A DNA stretch of 39,272 nt, taken from contig CANQDK010000004.1 in assembly GCA_947591785.1 (NCBI GenBank), positions 76,137 through 115,408 of the forward strand. Direction: 5' to 3'. The position numbers and the translations under genes were made by a program. The notes under the pieces were generated by a model. It saw only the letters and a list, made by a program, of their open reading frames with translations, was not told the DNA's origin and ran no database searches. Positions 11,201 to 16,895 of this stretch are shown piece after piece (the first letter of the stretch is position 1; every line of letters begins with the position of its first letter). Source of the DNA: an uncultured Clostridia bacterium. GTDB lineage: Bacteria; Bacillota; Clostridia; Christensenellales; UBA1242.

Positions 11201-13461
11201 GTAATGAATCAAACGATGTATGGCTTGGAGATATTGTGTTGACTGCAACAATCCCAAGGGATATGAAGGCAATGGAAATCCTTTCAAATTTATATATTTA
11301 TTACAAACCTATTTCTTATAAAGTTATGTTTTACTCACGAGAAGGTGAATTTGATAAATCTTATCCACCAAATTCATCTGAAAAAATTAGTGAACAAGCT
11401 TTATCAAGTTCAAATTCTGTTTCTGCTTTTCAGGCTCTTTCAAATTTGAATCCTGGTTTGCGTAGCGGATATATTGCATCTGTTAAATTTTATGACATTA
11501 ATAAGAAGGAACATGACGAAGAAGTTATGCAGTTTGAATTGATGTCAAAAGATGTTTTAAATGAGTTTGGAAGGAGTGCCTATACTTATGATTATGGCAC
11601 AATCTCTTTGGACAAACTCTTGAAGGGTTTTATAAGTGATACTACTTCTGACTGTTTTTATCTTTGCATAATTCAGCAACCAAGAAATTTTTCTATTGAA
11701 ATAGAATCAACTTACAATGATTGGAATCATTTGGAAGAATTTACTGATGTGAGAGCCGATATGGGATTGCGAGCAGGAATAGTGCATAAAAATGATATTA
11801 GTGGTATCTATTATTTGCGTTTCAATACCAATGATAACGATGTTTCTATTGCATGTGGTTTAGATTCAACGCAAGGATATCAATTAAGCGTTGTTGAAGA
11901 TGATTTTAATAAGAAATTTACAACTTTGGCAACTGATAAAAATGGATTGCCTGTTCTTTCAGAATCTGGAACATGGGGGATTATGTATTCTATTGATGTT
12001 CAAAAACTCGCAGATGCTATTTACATGAATCTTGCTAAGTCTAGTAATGCTGGCACCTATTTCCAAAATTTTAAAGATTGCACATTATATAATGATTTAC
12101 TTGCAAGTGCTAGAAGTTATGTTTATCAGGGACAATTTAAATTGCAACAATTCACTCTTAATGGAGAAATCAAAAGCGTTGATGGTAAAAGTGGAACTAT
12201 CACTGTTGCAACTTACTCTTCTGAAAAATTGTCAGTAAACAATTATAAAACTTCTGATACAAAAATATTCTCCAATAATGGCTCTATGAAAGTCTATTAT
12301 AATGCCCCTGTGATTTTAACTGCAAGTAACGAAAGTGATTTTGGTGGATTCTACCTTGTCAAAGAAACTGATTTGGGTGAACAAGAATTTTTGCTTACTA
12401 ACAAAAATTATTTCCATTTCTTTGTTGATGTGAAAGATGCAATAAAAATTATTGATAGTGATGTGTTTAAAGCTGATCTTGGCAAAATTCACATTAAAGC
12501 GGTTTATGGTTTAAATGGTCAATCTGAAAACAAGAGTTCAAAGCCTGCAACTGAACAAGGTGTTTTGATGATTAAAAATGCTTCAGAAATGGTTTGGTTA
12601 AGTGAACAAATGGAAATGGGTGAAACTTTCTCAGGAAGAATCATTAAAATGTGTAATGATATTGACATGCAAAATGTTCCATTTAATCCTATTGGAACAA
12701 ATGTTAATAATGCTTTCCAAGGAACTTTTGATGGGCAATTCCATCATATAAAAAATTTGCTCGTCACTTCCGCTGAAGCAACTAATAGGGCTTACGGCTT
12801 GTTTGGATTTTTAGGTGATGGAGCTGTTGTAAAAAATTTGATTCTTGAATCTGGAAATGTTTCATGTATTAGTGCAAATGTTGGTGCTCTTGTTGGTTAT
12901 GCTAAAAATGCTACGATTTCTCGTGTTGAAAATTATGGTGTCAATGTTGGTGGTGGTATATCTGGTTTCTTTGATATTTTTACAAATCCAACAGAAAAGT
13001 ATATTCTATTCCATTCAACTGTTCAAGAAGAGATAACAAACAATATTCCTTCAACTTTATATGTTAATCCAGATACGCATGCTATTTTCTATACGGAAAG
13101 GCCTTTCAAAGATAATGATTCTGGCATTCAAGGAAGTGTTGGGGGCTTAATCGGAGAAGCAGATTCTGTTTCTATGATTGGTTGTTCAAATCGTGCAGAA
13201 GTCAATGGTGGCGGAGGCTTGATTGGTGATTCAACAAAAACAACTTTAAATCAGTGCTTCAGCACAACTGGTGATAAACTTAACAGTGTTGGCACTGCAA
13301 CATTCACAAATTGTTATCTTGGAGAAATTTCTGGAAAATATAATATGTCTTTATCCATAAGCAATGTTTGGAGTTCTGAATCTACTTTGTCGCAAAATTC
13401 TAAAATCTGGACTATTGTAAATGGAAATATTGCTTTGAAAATTTTCTACTGGGATACTTAA
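8278..13461 (+). CDS. Giant GLUG-repeat surface protein, probable lipoprotein
   Basis: This 1727-residue protein starts with a lysine-rich n-region, a hydrophobic stretch (about residues 18-34) and LFSGC, a lipobox-like site with Cys35, so it is probably exported and lipid-anchored. Two similar modules bracket it. Near residues 70-180 there is GEGTENSPWEISNAEDLAFL followed by GVLDGNGHTLDI. Near residues 1420-1570 there is a matching IKNASEMVWLSEQM, GTFDGQFHHIKNLLV and GLFGFLGDGAVVKNLIL; these are typical GLUG-motif beta-helix repeats. Between them, short repeated strands of the type CVNFGT or CVNYGN recur. The middle third is tyrosine- and asparagine-rich and unrecognised. GLUG proteins are usually adhesins or protease-type surface proteins, but no catalytic motif is evident here. 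A strong terminator follows, so it is probably a single-gene unit. Confidence 0.8.
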   Translation: MKKNFVKKSPAKNTVQKVLTGLIAIFMSLTLFSGCFVLFKKLDKPVPEIQNGESDKRDWEDFSVDHLDGEGTENSPWEISNAEDLAFLSSSMTKLKDVNADTNKIAVTKALSGVSIEKIASDTQIMALATSEEAQEENYFTFTSDINLSNYRWNPIPALNGVLDGNGHTLDIGERVFSDEDLKNPVYKLDENGYGIAPFVGENTSISNIHVSGTMTTSVVTGSQKQEDSGAGWGQAGFVYVAGYSVVNENNKTLNNVVVDVNIKHTSNFDGDNSVFVGGIVAINCGMIKNCMFRGGIEVCVREWNERRFVSGGICASNCNGVIMDCLNYGSINLRSLPVNWALSRAEDGVVGGICGESLPKMNYNDDLKTLGLNKYAFHDDSWFNNNLESSYRSANGTIVRCVNFGTVGCWLTDYTVDSNQTIYACGGIVGKLGGWDFGWGVNQATYYYYGADWQRVEHCVNFGTLRLTGTAEKRDPPSINSGESYRRPRRVKIQSGGVGGIIGLFIFGNRTNGTTICQNAGMLECVNYGNVYRNPLTEIDNAGIACLVGNAKYNGVNSGYDNINLSFSGANFGYEYCVRYSDADPSGSHPDYMQEVAWGHSSQTLYNGNDYDKMTDYSNNYNYLVTFRSQDLPNGTDAIGESLKDKPFATSVNNSSVTAALGEKITINSKNTYFIPISALTGVKFKIRGQNPYSSNYIDMAMNLNDFSTKNLGYYDSNKFCNEAFMFSDSVLYSVLYCLRGYDVGVTVDCKNHVCSENNEDYVNYRYAIYDIRNDAQNKRTIYDENRIKLDIPFATQLKMNVFDWKDGNVPNYTAGSPLYFNEIIFKSTYIQRADTLDSVKIYEYGKYFTPLEPEISFANLSYSRRTKTGITETGNFNLLEHYDSSTHYTLNEDDKIELRISPKVGYAIASVGFNNNGSSFNNLITVYNGTSKTNRTPSANYTNESGQSNASIQFSLGQGGGQNVWSDYYDYNSNESNDVWLGDIVLTATIPRDMKAMEILSNLYIYYKPISYKVMFYSREGEFDKSYPPNSSEKISEQALSSSNSVSAFQALSNLNPGLRSGYIASVKFYDINKKEHDEEVMQFELMSKDVLNEFGRSAYTYDYGTISLDKLLKGFISDTTSDCFYLCIIQQPRNFSIEIESTYNDWNHLEEFTDVRADMGLRAGIVHKNDISGIYYLRFNTNDNDVSIACGLDSTQGYQLSVVEDDFNKKFTTLATDKNGLPVLSESGTWGIMYSIDVQKLADAIYMNLAKSSNAGTYFQNFKDCTLYNDLLASARSYVYQGQFKLQQFTLNGEIKSVDGKSGTITVATYSSEKLSVNNYKTSDTKIFSNNGSMKVYYNAPVILTASNESDFGGFYLVKETDLGEQEFLLTNKNYFHFFVDVKDAIKIIDSDVFKADLGKIHIKAVYGLNGQSENKSSKPATEQGVLMIKNASEMVWLSEQMEMGETFSGRIIKMCNDIDMQNVPFNPIGTNVNNAFQGTFDGQFHHIKNLLVTSAEATNRAYGLFGFLGDGAVVKNLILESGNVSCISANVGALVGYAKNATISRVENYGVNVGGGISGFFDIFTNPTEKYILFHSTVQEEITNNIPSTLYVNPDTHAIFYTERPFKDNDSGIQGSVGGLIGEADSVSMIGCSNRAEVNGGGGLIGDSTKTTLNQCFSTTGDKLNSVGTATFTNCYLGEISGKYNMSLSISNVWSSESTLSQNSKIWTIVNGNIALKIFYWDT

Positions 13462-13468
13462 TTTATTT

Positions 13469-13502
13469 AAAAGAAAGTTATATTGTCATAACTTTCTTTT
13501 TT
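13469..13502 (+). terminator. Intrinsic terminator after the GLUG protein
   Basis: A 13-bp perfect stem (AAAAGAAAGTTAT with its complement) closes a 6-nt loop and runs into a T tract just after the stop codon. Confidence 0.85.
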
Positions 13503-13639
13503 ATTTGGATTTTAATTATAACAATTAAAAAAACTTTTAAATATTGATTTGAATTTTTTTATTCTTTTTTATCTTGATTAATAAGTTTATTAATTGAGAT
13601 GAGTTGCTTTAGGGAGTTAAAGAAATTATAGTTTTTTGT

Positions 13640-13668
13640 TTGATTTGAGTTTGAAACTATTGTATTAT
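13640..13668 (+). promoter_or_regulatory. Promoter of the DprA-like gene
   Basis: TTGATT (13640-13645), a 17-bp spacer and TATTAT (13663-13668) give a plausible sigma-A promoter with a leader of about 22 nt. Confidence 0.5.
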
Positions 13669-13696
13669 GTGGCTGTAAGGATTTAAAGGGGTGAGT

Positions 13697-14530
13697 ATGT
13701 ATTCTCAGATTGCATTAAAAGTATATGGAGCTGTTTGTGAAGGATATATAAAATCTAGAGAAATGTTCTGGAAATTTTTTTCAAATGTTGATGAAATCAA
13801 TCAATTAGAGATAAATACAAAACAATATGAAGAAAAATTGAAAAATGTTAATTTTGATATCGTTTGTGTTTTTGATGAAGGCTTTCCTAAAATCCCAAAT
13901 ATAATAAAGAAAAGCGACAGACCATTTTTGTTTGAATATTGTGGAGATTTGTCGCTTTTAGACAAAGTTGACAATAATATTGCAGTTATTGGCTTAAAAG
14001 AGCCGAATCAAAATATTATTGATAGAGAAAAAGAAATTGTTTCAAAAATCATAAAAAATGGTTGTTGTATAGTTAGTGGCTTAGCCAATGGTTGCGATAC
14101 CGTTGCACATACAGAGTGTGTAAAAAATCATGGTAAAACTGTTGCATTTTTACCATCTAGTATAGAAAATATTTATCCACCTAAAAACTTAGATTTGGCA
14201 GTTGAAATTGTGAAAAGTGGTGGACTGGTTGTGAGTGAATATATAAATGAACCAAAAAGTTATGGTGAAAGGGTTGCTCGTTTTGTTGAACGTGACCGTT
14301 TGCAAGCCATGTTTTCCAAGGCAGTGGTGTTGATTGCAAGCTATCGTAATGGAGAAGGGGATAGTGGTTCTCGTCATGCAATGCAGAAAGCAAAAGAATA
14401 TGATAGACGAAGATTTATGATGTTTGACAAACACATAGATTTTGATAAAGCGTTTTTTGGACTTAATCAGGATTTATTAAATGAAAATGTTACTATCTTA
14501 ACAGAGAAATCAATAGATGATTTGTTTTAA
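13697..14530 (+). CDS. DprA/Smf-like Rossmann-fold protein
   Basis: DprA proteins bind single-stranded DNA and load RecA during natural transformation. This 277-residue protein has the family core: IVSGLANGCDTVAH, KTVAFLPSSIENIYPPKN and RFVERDRLQAMFSKAVVLI, matching the usual SGLARGID-AH, GSGLD-IYPPEN and RRNRIIAGLSKAVVVVEA blocks. I chose ATG 13697 because AGGGGTGA lies just upstream; the GTG at 13691 would overlap that site. The usual N-terminal SAM-like and C-terminal winged-helix domains are not recognisable. It has its own promoter and is not beside topA, where clostridial dprA usually lies. It could be a specialised paralogue or another SLOG-family nucleotide-binding protein. Confidence 0.8.
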   Translation: MYSQIALKVYGAVCEGYIKSREMFWKFFSNVDEINQLEINTKQYEEKLKNVNFDIVCVFDEGFPKIPNIIKKSDRPFLFEYCGDLSLLDKVDNNIAVIGLKEPNQNIIDREKEIVSKIIKNGCCIVSGLANGCDTVAHTECVKNHGKTVAFLPSSIENIYPPKNLDLAVEIVKSGGLVVSEYINEPKSYGERVARFVERDRLQAMFSKAVVLIASYRNGEGDSGSRHAMQKAKEYDRRRFMMFDKHIDFDKAFFGLNQDLLNENVTILTEKSIDDLF

Positions 14531-14593
14531 AGGGATTTTAGTTGTGAAAAATTATTATAAATTTGTAAAAAATATATTAAACAAAAGTTATAA

Positions 14594-14620
14594 AAAAATA
14601 TCGAATATTTCGATATTTTT
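14594..14620 (+). terminator. AT-rich terminator-like hairpin
   Basis: AAAAATATCGAA and its exact complement form a 12-bp stem around a 3-nt loop, ending in T-rich DNA. It lies about 65 bp after the DprA-like gene, is nearly symmetrical, and could work in either direction. Confidence 0.55.
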
Positions 14621-14629
14621 GTTTCTTTA

Positions 14630-14750
14630 ATAGCGATGAGAGAATTTCACTTTGAAATCGCTTATGCATGAATGTGAGTTACTCTTTTCTGGACATTTTG
14701 ATGCATACAAGGTCCATGTACAATTTGCATCAGGGGGATAGTTTTTCATA
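14630..14750 (+). other. Structured intergenic segment of unknown role
   Basis: The gap from 14531 to 14836 (about 300 bp) holds nested inverted repeats. AGCGA pairs with TCGCT around an inner TTTCA/TGAAA hairpin near 14631-14665, and TGATGCA pairs with TGCATCA across about 14699-14735. Two tiny overlapping ORFs (11 and 25 codons) run through it. No known riboswitch or RNA family consensus is recognisable. It may be a small RNA, a relic, or chance. Confidence 0.3.
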
Positions 14751-14836
14751 TTAAGCTTAATTTAAATTTTGTTTTAACATAATATTGTTGCATCAAATTT
14801 ATTTTATATTATCATAAATTTATTATTCTTTTGTGT

Positions 14837-15022
14837 TTATCGCTCTCTAATTTTCTTTTCTTTTCTCTTTTTGATTGCGTTATCAATATTTGAGTTTATT
14901 TCTTCTTCTGTGCGGATTCTTCCCAAATCAATAAGAACCGAATCATCACCAGAACTCATTTGAGAAACACGTGGTAATGAGTATTGTTTTTCCGTGTTTT
15001 TTTTGTTGTCTTCTTTTTTCAT
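14837..15022 (-). CDS. Small charged protein of unknown function (61 aa)
   Basis: I place the start at the ATG at 15022 because AAGGA lies 8 nt upstream on the minus strand; a longer frame reads back into tRNA-derived sequence and is unlikely. The product is highly charged, with a Lys-rich head, a middle containing SLPRVSQMSSGDDSVLIDLG and a Lys/Arg/Glu-rich helical tail. No family is recognised. The gene begins 19 bp after the broken tRNA-Leu copy. A good minus-strand promoter lies further upstream (15219-15247), so the mRNA would carry a ~190-nt leader containing the tRNA fragment. It may originally have followed an intact tRNA-Leu gene. Confidence 0.55.
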   Translation of the reverse strand: MKKEDNKKNTEKQYSLPRVSQMSSGDDSVLIDLGRIRTEEEINSNIDNAIKKRKEKKIRER

Positions 15023-15041
15023 TTTGTAGTTCCTTTTTTGT

Positions 15042-15099
15042 GTTGGTGTCGAAGGTGGGAGTCGAACCCACATGAAGTTGCCCTCGCGGGATTTTGAGT
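15042..15099 (-). pseudogene. 3' half of tRNA-Leu(CAA), putative attachment-site copy
   Basis: These 58 bp match 21461-21518 in the intact tRNA-Leu with a single difference (15049 versus 21468). They cover the sequence from the anticodon loop through the variable arm, T arm, 3' acceptor strand and CCA, plus 2 bp beyond. The match stops abruptly in the anticodon stem and no 5' half follows. Both copies have the same orientation, which is the usual signature of integration into a tRNA gene, with the displaced 3' end marking the far boundary. Confidence 0.8.
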
Positions 15100-15218
15100 T
15101 TTATAATCAACTTCTCATATGTTCATTTTTGATGACAAATAAAGTTGTTTTGTTCCCTTGAATGTCCCGAAAATAAGGACAAAATGCCTTCTGCAACTAT
15201 TTTGTATTGTTGTTTTAT

Positions 15219-15247
15219 ATTATATCATACTTTTTAGGTTTTTGCAA
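15219..15247 (-). promoter_or_regulatory. Minus-strand promoter reading through the tRNA fragment
   Basis: On the minus strand, TTGCAA (15242-15247), a 17-bp spacer and a perfect TATAAT (15219-15224) form a strong promoter. It points towards the tRNA-Leu fragment and the 61-residue gene, predicting a leader of about 190 nt. Confidence 0.6.
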
Positions 15248-15254
15248 TTAATTT

Positions 15255-15289
15255 TTGCAATTTTTCATTAGAAAAATGTAAAATTGCAA
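15255..15289. promoter_or_regulatory. Inverted repeat between divergent promoters, candidate operator
   Basis: TTGCAATTTT (15255-15264) and AAAATTGCAA (15280-15289) are perfect complements around an inner TTTTTC/GAAAAA repeat. A third TTGCAA overlaps the minus-strand -35 (15242-15247). The array lies between divergent -10 elements, so it could bind a regulator of both. Confidence 0.4.
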
Positions 15290-15310
15290 TGCAAAATAAT
15301 TATTTTATGT

Positions 15311-15316
15311 TATAAT
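15311..15316 (+). promoter_or_regulatory. -10 element for the 146-aa/212-aa gene pair
   Basis: A perfect TATAAT lies 26 bp before the start at 15343. The -35 is poor (TGCAAA at 15 bp), suggesting activation or modest strength. AAGGGAG provides the ribosome site. Confidence 0.5.
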
Positions 15317-15342
15317 AAGGCTGAAAAGATAAGGGAGCACTT

Positions 15343-15783
15343 ATGTATAACGAAGAAGAATTTTTAAAATTTTATGAGAAACAAAAGGCATGCTTTGAAA
15401 AAGAAATTAATGAAACAAAAAACATGCTTAAAGAAGTTATAGGAGAAGAAAAAGATGGGTTTTATAGAATAAGCCAAATGTTAAGACTTATTGAATTTGA
15501 TTATAAAGATTTGCTGGAAAGTGTGGGCGAGCTGGCAGAAGCAGTTAATTATACTAAAAAACAGATGGAAAAGTTGAAAAGTTTAGAGGATGAATTTAAG
15601 CAGATAACGAAAATGTCTCCAGAAGAATATGCTTCTGAAGAATTTGATGTGGTGAGTGAAATTGTGAAAAAAGTAAACAGGTTAGATAATCCAAATCAGA
15701 AATTGGCATTATCATATATCAGTGGAATGGTTACGGCTTTTGAGGATAATAAAACAAACAAAAAGCCTAAGAAATTCTTGTAA
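15343..15783 (+). CDS. Unrecognised coiled-coil protein (146 aa)
   Basis: I do not recognise this family. The protein is almost wholly helical and charged, with probable coiled coil from about residue 5 to 75. A C-terminal segment (DNPNQKLALSYISGMVTAF) resembles the short C-terminal helix found after the HTH of some Xre-type regulators, but no helix-turn-helix is visible. There is no signal peptide or membrane segment. A clear Shine-Dalgarno precedes it, and the stop lies 12 bp before the next gene, so the two are an operon. It is the first gene inside the tRNA-Leu-bounded segment and lies beside a candidate operator. Confidence 0.7.
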   Translation: MYNEEEFLKFYEKQKACFEKEINETKNMLKEVIGEEKDGFYRISQMLRLIEFDYKDLLESVGELAEAVNYTKKQMEKLKSLEDEFKQITKMSPEEYASEEFDVVSEIVKKVNRLDNPNQKLALSYISGMVTAFEDNKTNKKPKKFL

Positions 15784-15795
15784 AAGAGAAAAGAT

Positions 15796-16434
15796 ATGAG
15801 TAAAAATGAAATTGTAAAGCAAAAGGCATTGAGAGGGAAAACAAAGATAAGACATCCCATTCATCAGACAGGTCTGTGGGGCGGGTTGTTAGAGGAATAT
15901 GACGAAAACGAAGCAAATTTTTCTTTTAGATTCAAATTAGATCAATATAATTTAAAAAATTTTAGCGAAATTACCGAACTAAACTTTGTTGCAGAAAGTT
16001 ATGCACGTGCTTGTTTAACGCTTTTAAAAGAGGTTAATAAATATAATTTAGGAAACCAAACTTCTATTAATAAAAAAAGAATTTATCGCTATTTGCCCGC
16101 CATGTTTTGTTTTAGACATTATCTAGAATTAAGATTGAAATGTCTTTATATGGATTTAACAAAAGAAAGTTTTTCAATGGAGCATTCTTTATCAAAATTA
16201 TTAGAGGAAGTAAAGAATGCTGGATTTAATATGGACTCATTTGATAAAGCAGTGGAATATATTTCAAATTTAGAAAAAAATGACGACTCTTATTTTAGAT
16301 ATTTAATTTCAAAATCTTTTAAGAGTGTAGACAAATTAACGATACCTGTTCATGAATTTGCAAAAGTAAACAATTGGATAAATAAAATTGAAATTGATTA
16401 TAATCATTTTATAAGAGAAAAAGTGTATGTATAG
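15796..16434 (+). CDS. Unrecognised soluble protein with HEPN-like helix (212 aa)
   Basis: I cannot assign this protein firmly. Its centre, FCFRHYLELRLKCLYMDLTK followed by MEHSLSKLLEEVKN, resembles the pattern of HEPN-like helical proteins (RH..E..LK, then H.L..LL). These are often found in abortive-infection or toxin-antitoxin contexts. The N-terminus has the unusual GLWGGLLEEYDENEANFSF. It has no signal peptide or membrane segment. It follows the coiled-coil gene by 12 bp and ends 28 bp before the promoter of the Asn-tRNA operon. As island cargo the pair could be a small defence or toxin-antitoxin unit, but that is conjecture. Confidence 0.65.
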   Translation: MSKNEIVKQKALRGKTKIRHPIHQTGLWGGLLEEYDENEANFSFRFKLDQYNLKNFSEITELNFVAESYARACLTLLKEVNKYNLGNQTSINKKRIYRYLPAMFCFRHYLELRLKCLYMDLTKESFSMEHSLSKLLEEVKNAGFNMDSFDKAVEYISNLEKNDDSYFRYLISKSFKSVDKLTIPVHEFAKVNNWINKIEIDYNHFIREKVYV

Positions 16435-16462
16435 ATTTGGAATAATTTTCCGAAAAAAAGTA

Positions 16463-16491
16463 TTGACATTTGGGTGAAAGTTGAGTACAAT
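16463..16491 (+). promoter_or_regulatory. Near-consensus promoter of the leader-aspS-gatCAB operon
   Basis: A perfect TTGACA (16463-16468), a 17-bp spacer and TACAAT (16486-16491) make this the best promoter in the window. Transcription should start near 16498, giving a 25-nt lead to the leader-peptide ATG. A very strong constitutive promoter is what attenuation-controlled operons usually show. Confidence 0.85.
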
Positions 16492-16522
16492 AAGGTTGTA
16501 AATTCAATAAAAGGAGCCAAAA

Positions 16523-16603
16523 ATGGTTGCGATTAGAGTTAATAACAACAATAATAATTTCAACGCATTAGTTTTAATGGGTTCCTTTATTGTTGTTGAT
16601 TAA
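16523..16603 (+). CDS. Asn-rich leader peptide (26 aa) of the attenuator
   Basis: AAAAGGAG (16509-16516) sits 6 nt before an ATG that opens a 26-codon ORF. Six consecutive Asn codons (16541-16558; AAT, AAC, AAC, then AAT three times) are followed by Phe and a seventh Asn. The rest is GSFIVVD and a TAA at 16601-16603. The peptide has no other recognisable function. Its stop codon lies inside the RNA segment that would form the antiterminator, so a ribosome finishing the peptide would cover it. This is the layout of amino-acid leader peptides such as trpL, here with Asn as the sensed residue. The downstream genes make Asn-tRNA(Asn). Confidence 0.85.
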   Translation: MVAIRVNNNNNNFNALVLMGSFIVVD

Positions 16604-16660
16604 CTTATAGAAAATTTGAAGTTATCAATGGGGTGGAGGAATTCCACTCCATTGTTTTTT
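16537..16660 (+). promoter_or_regulatory. Asparagine ribosome-mediated attenuator
   Basis: Four segments are visible. Segment 1 (16537-16554, the Asn codons) pairs with segment 2 (16587-16605, end of the leader ORF) over 18 bp with one bulged base. Segment 2 can instead pair, as 16593-16606, with segment 3 (16619-16631) over 13 bp with one bulge and three wobbles at the end, around a 12-nt loop. Segment 3 supplies the lower 5' arm of the 3:4 terminator. A ribosome stalled at Asn codons would cover segment 1, allow 2:3 and prevent termination. A ribosome reaching the stop would mask segment 2, allow 3:4 and terminate. The pairing was worked out by hand; the regulation is inferred. Confidence 0.8.
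16626..16660 (+). terminator. Attenuator terminator hairpin
   Basis: CAATGGGGTGGA (16626-16637) pairs with TCCACTCCATTG (16643-16654): 12 bp with one G-U pair and a 5-nt loop, followed directly by six T residues. It lies between the leader peptide and aspS, so it must be bypassed for the operon to be expressed. Confidence 0.9.
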
Positions 16661-16721
16661 ATATTCAAACTTTGGGTGGAAACGAATTTAATTTGAACAA
16701 AATTTTGAAAGGAGTTTTACC

Positions 16722-16895
16722 ATGAAAAAGAAATTTGATTTTGTTAGAGTTATCAATAATAACGCCGTGGCGGGCGGAGATTTTTCATGGACTAATTTAG
16801 TCAAAAAGGTTTTTAAAAAATACAAAAATTTGTTAAAATTAAAGGAGATTAAAAATGAAAAGGATTTATATCAAAGACATCCAGCCAGATGTTGA
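16722..16895 (+). CDS. Second small ORF with Asn codons, overlapping the aspS start (57 aa)
   Basis: GAAAGGAG (16707-16714) lies 7 nt before ATG 16722. The frame encodes MKKKFDFVRVINNNAVAGG, then a lysine-rich amphipathic stretch, and ends at a TGA (16893-16895), 41 nt inside aspS in another frame. The VRV-(I)-NNN pattern resembles RVNNN in leader 1, and the DNA shares TTAGAGTTA, suggesting a duplicated leader. CCATGAAAAA (16720-16729), covering the start codon, is exactly complementary to TTTTTCATGG (16781-16790), so initiation may be structurally controlled. Ribosomes reading this ORF would run over the aspS ribosome site (AAAGGAG, 16841-16847) and its start. It is probably a second regulatory ORF; a real small peptide is possible. 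Confidence 0.55.
   Translation: MKKKFDFVRVINNNAVAGGDFSWTNLVKKVFKKYKNLLKLKEIKNEKDLYQRHPARC

Noticed and set aside
15042-15212. Intact second tRNA-Leu split by a group I intron
   Set aside because: The break is near the anticodon, as in intron-bearing tRNA-Leu genes, but no 5' half (GCCGAAG-GTGGCGGAATGG) exists within several hundred bases on the minus strand.
15042-15212. tmRNA
   Set aside because: The transcript would have a T arm and CCA end, but there is no 5' acceptor partner and no tag reading frame.
16463-16855. T-box riboswitch in front of aspS
   Set aside because: A T-box would be the expected Firmicute solution, but I see no AGGGUGGNACCGCG-like T-box sequence or long specifier stem. 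The leader ORF, its ribosome site and the alternative helices explain the region better.
16722-16895. Double-glycine bacteriocin precursor
   Set aside because: NNNAVAGG followed by a Lys-rich amphipathic tail looks superficially like one. However, there is no transporter, immunity gene or standard leader, and the frame overlaps aspS, so a regulatory ORF is more likely.
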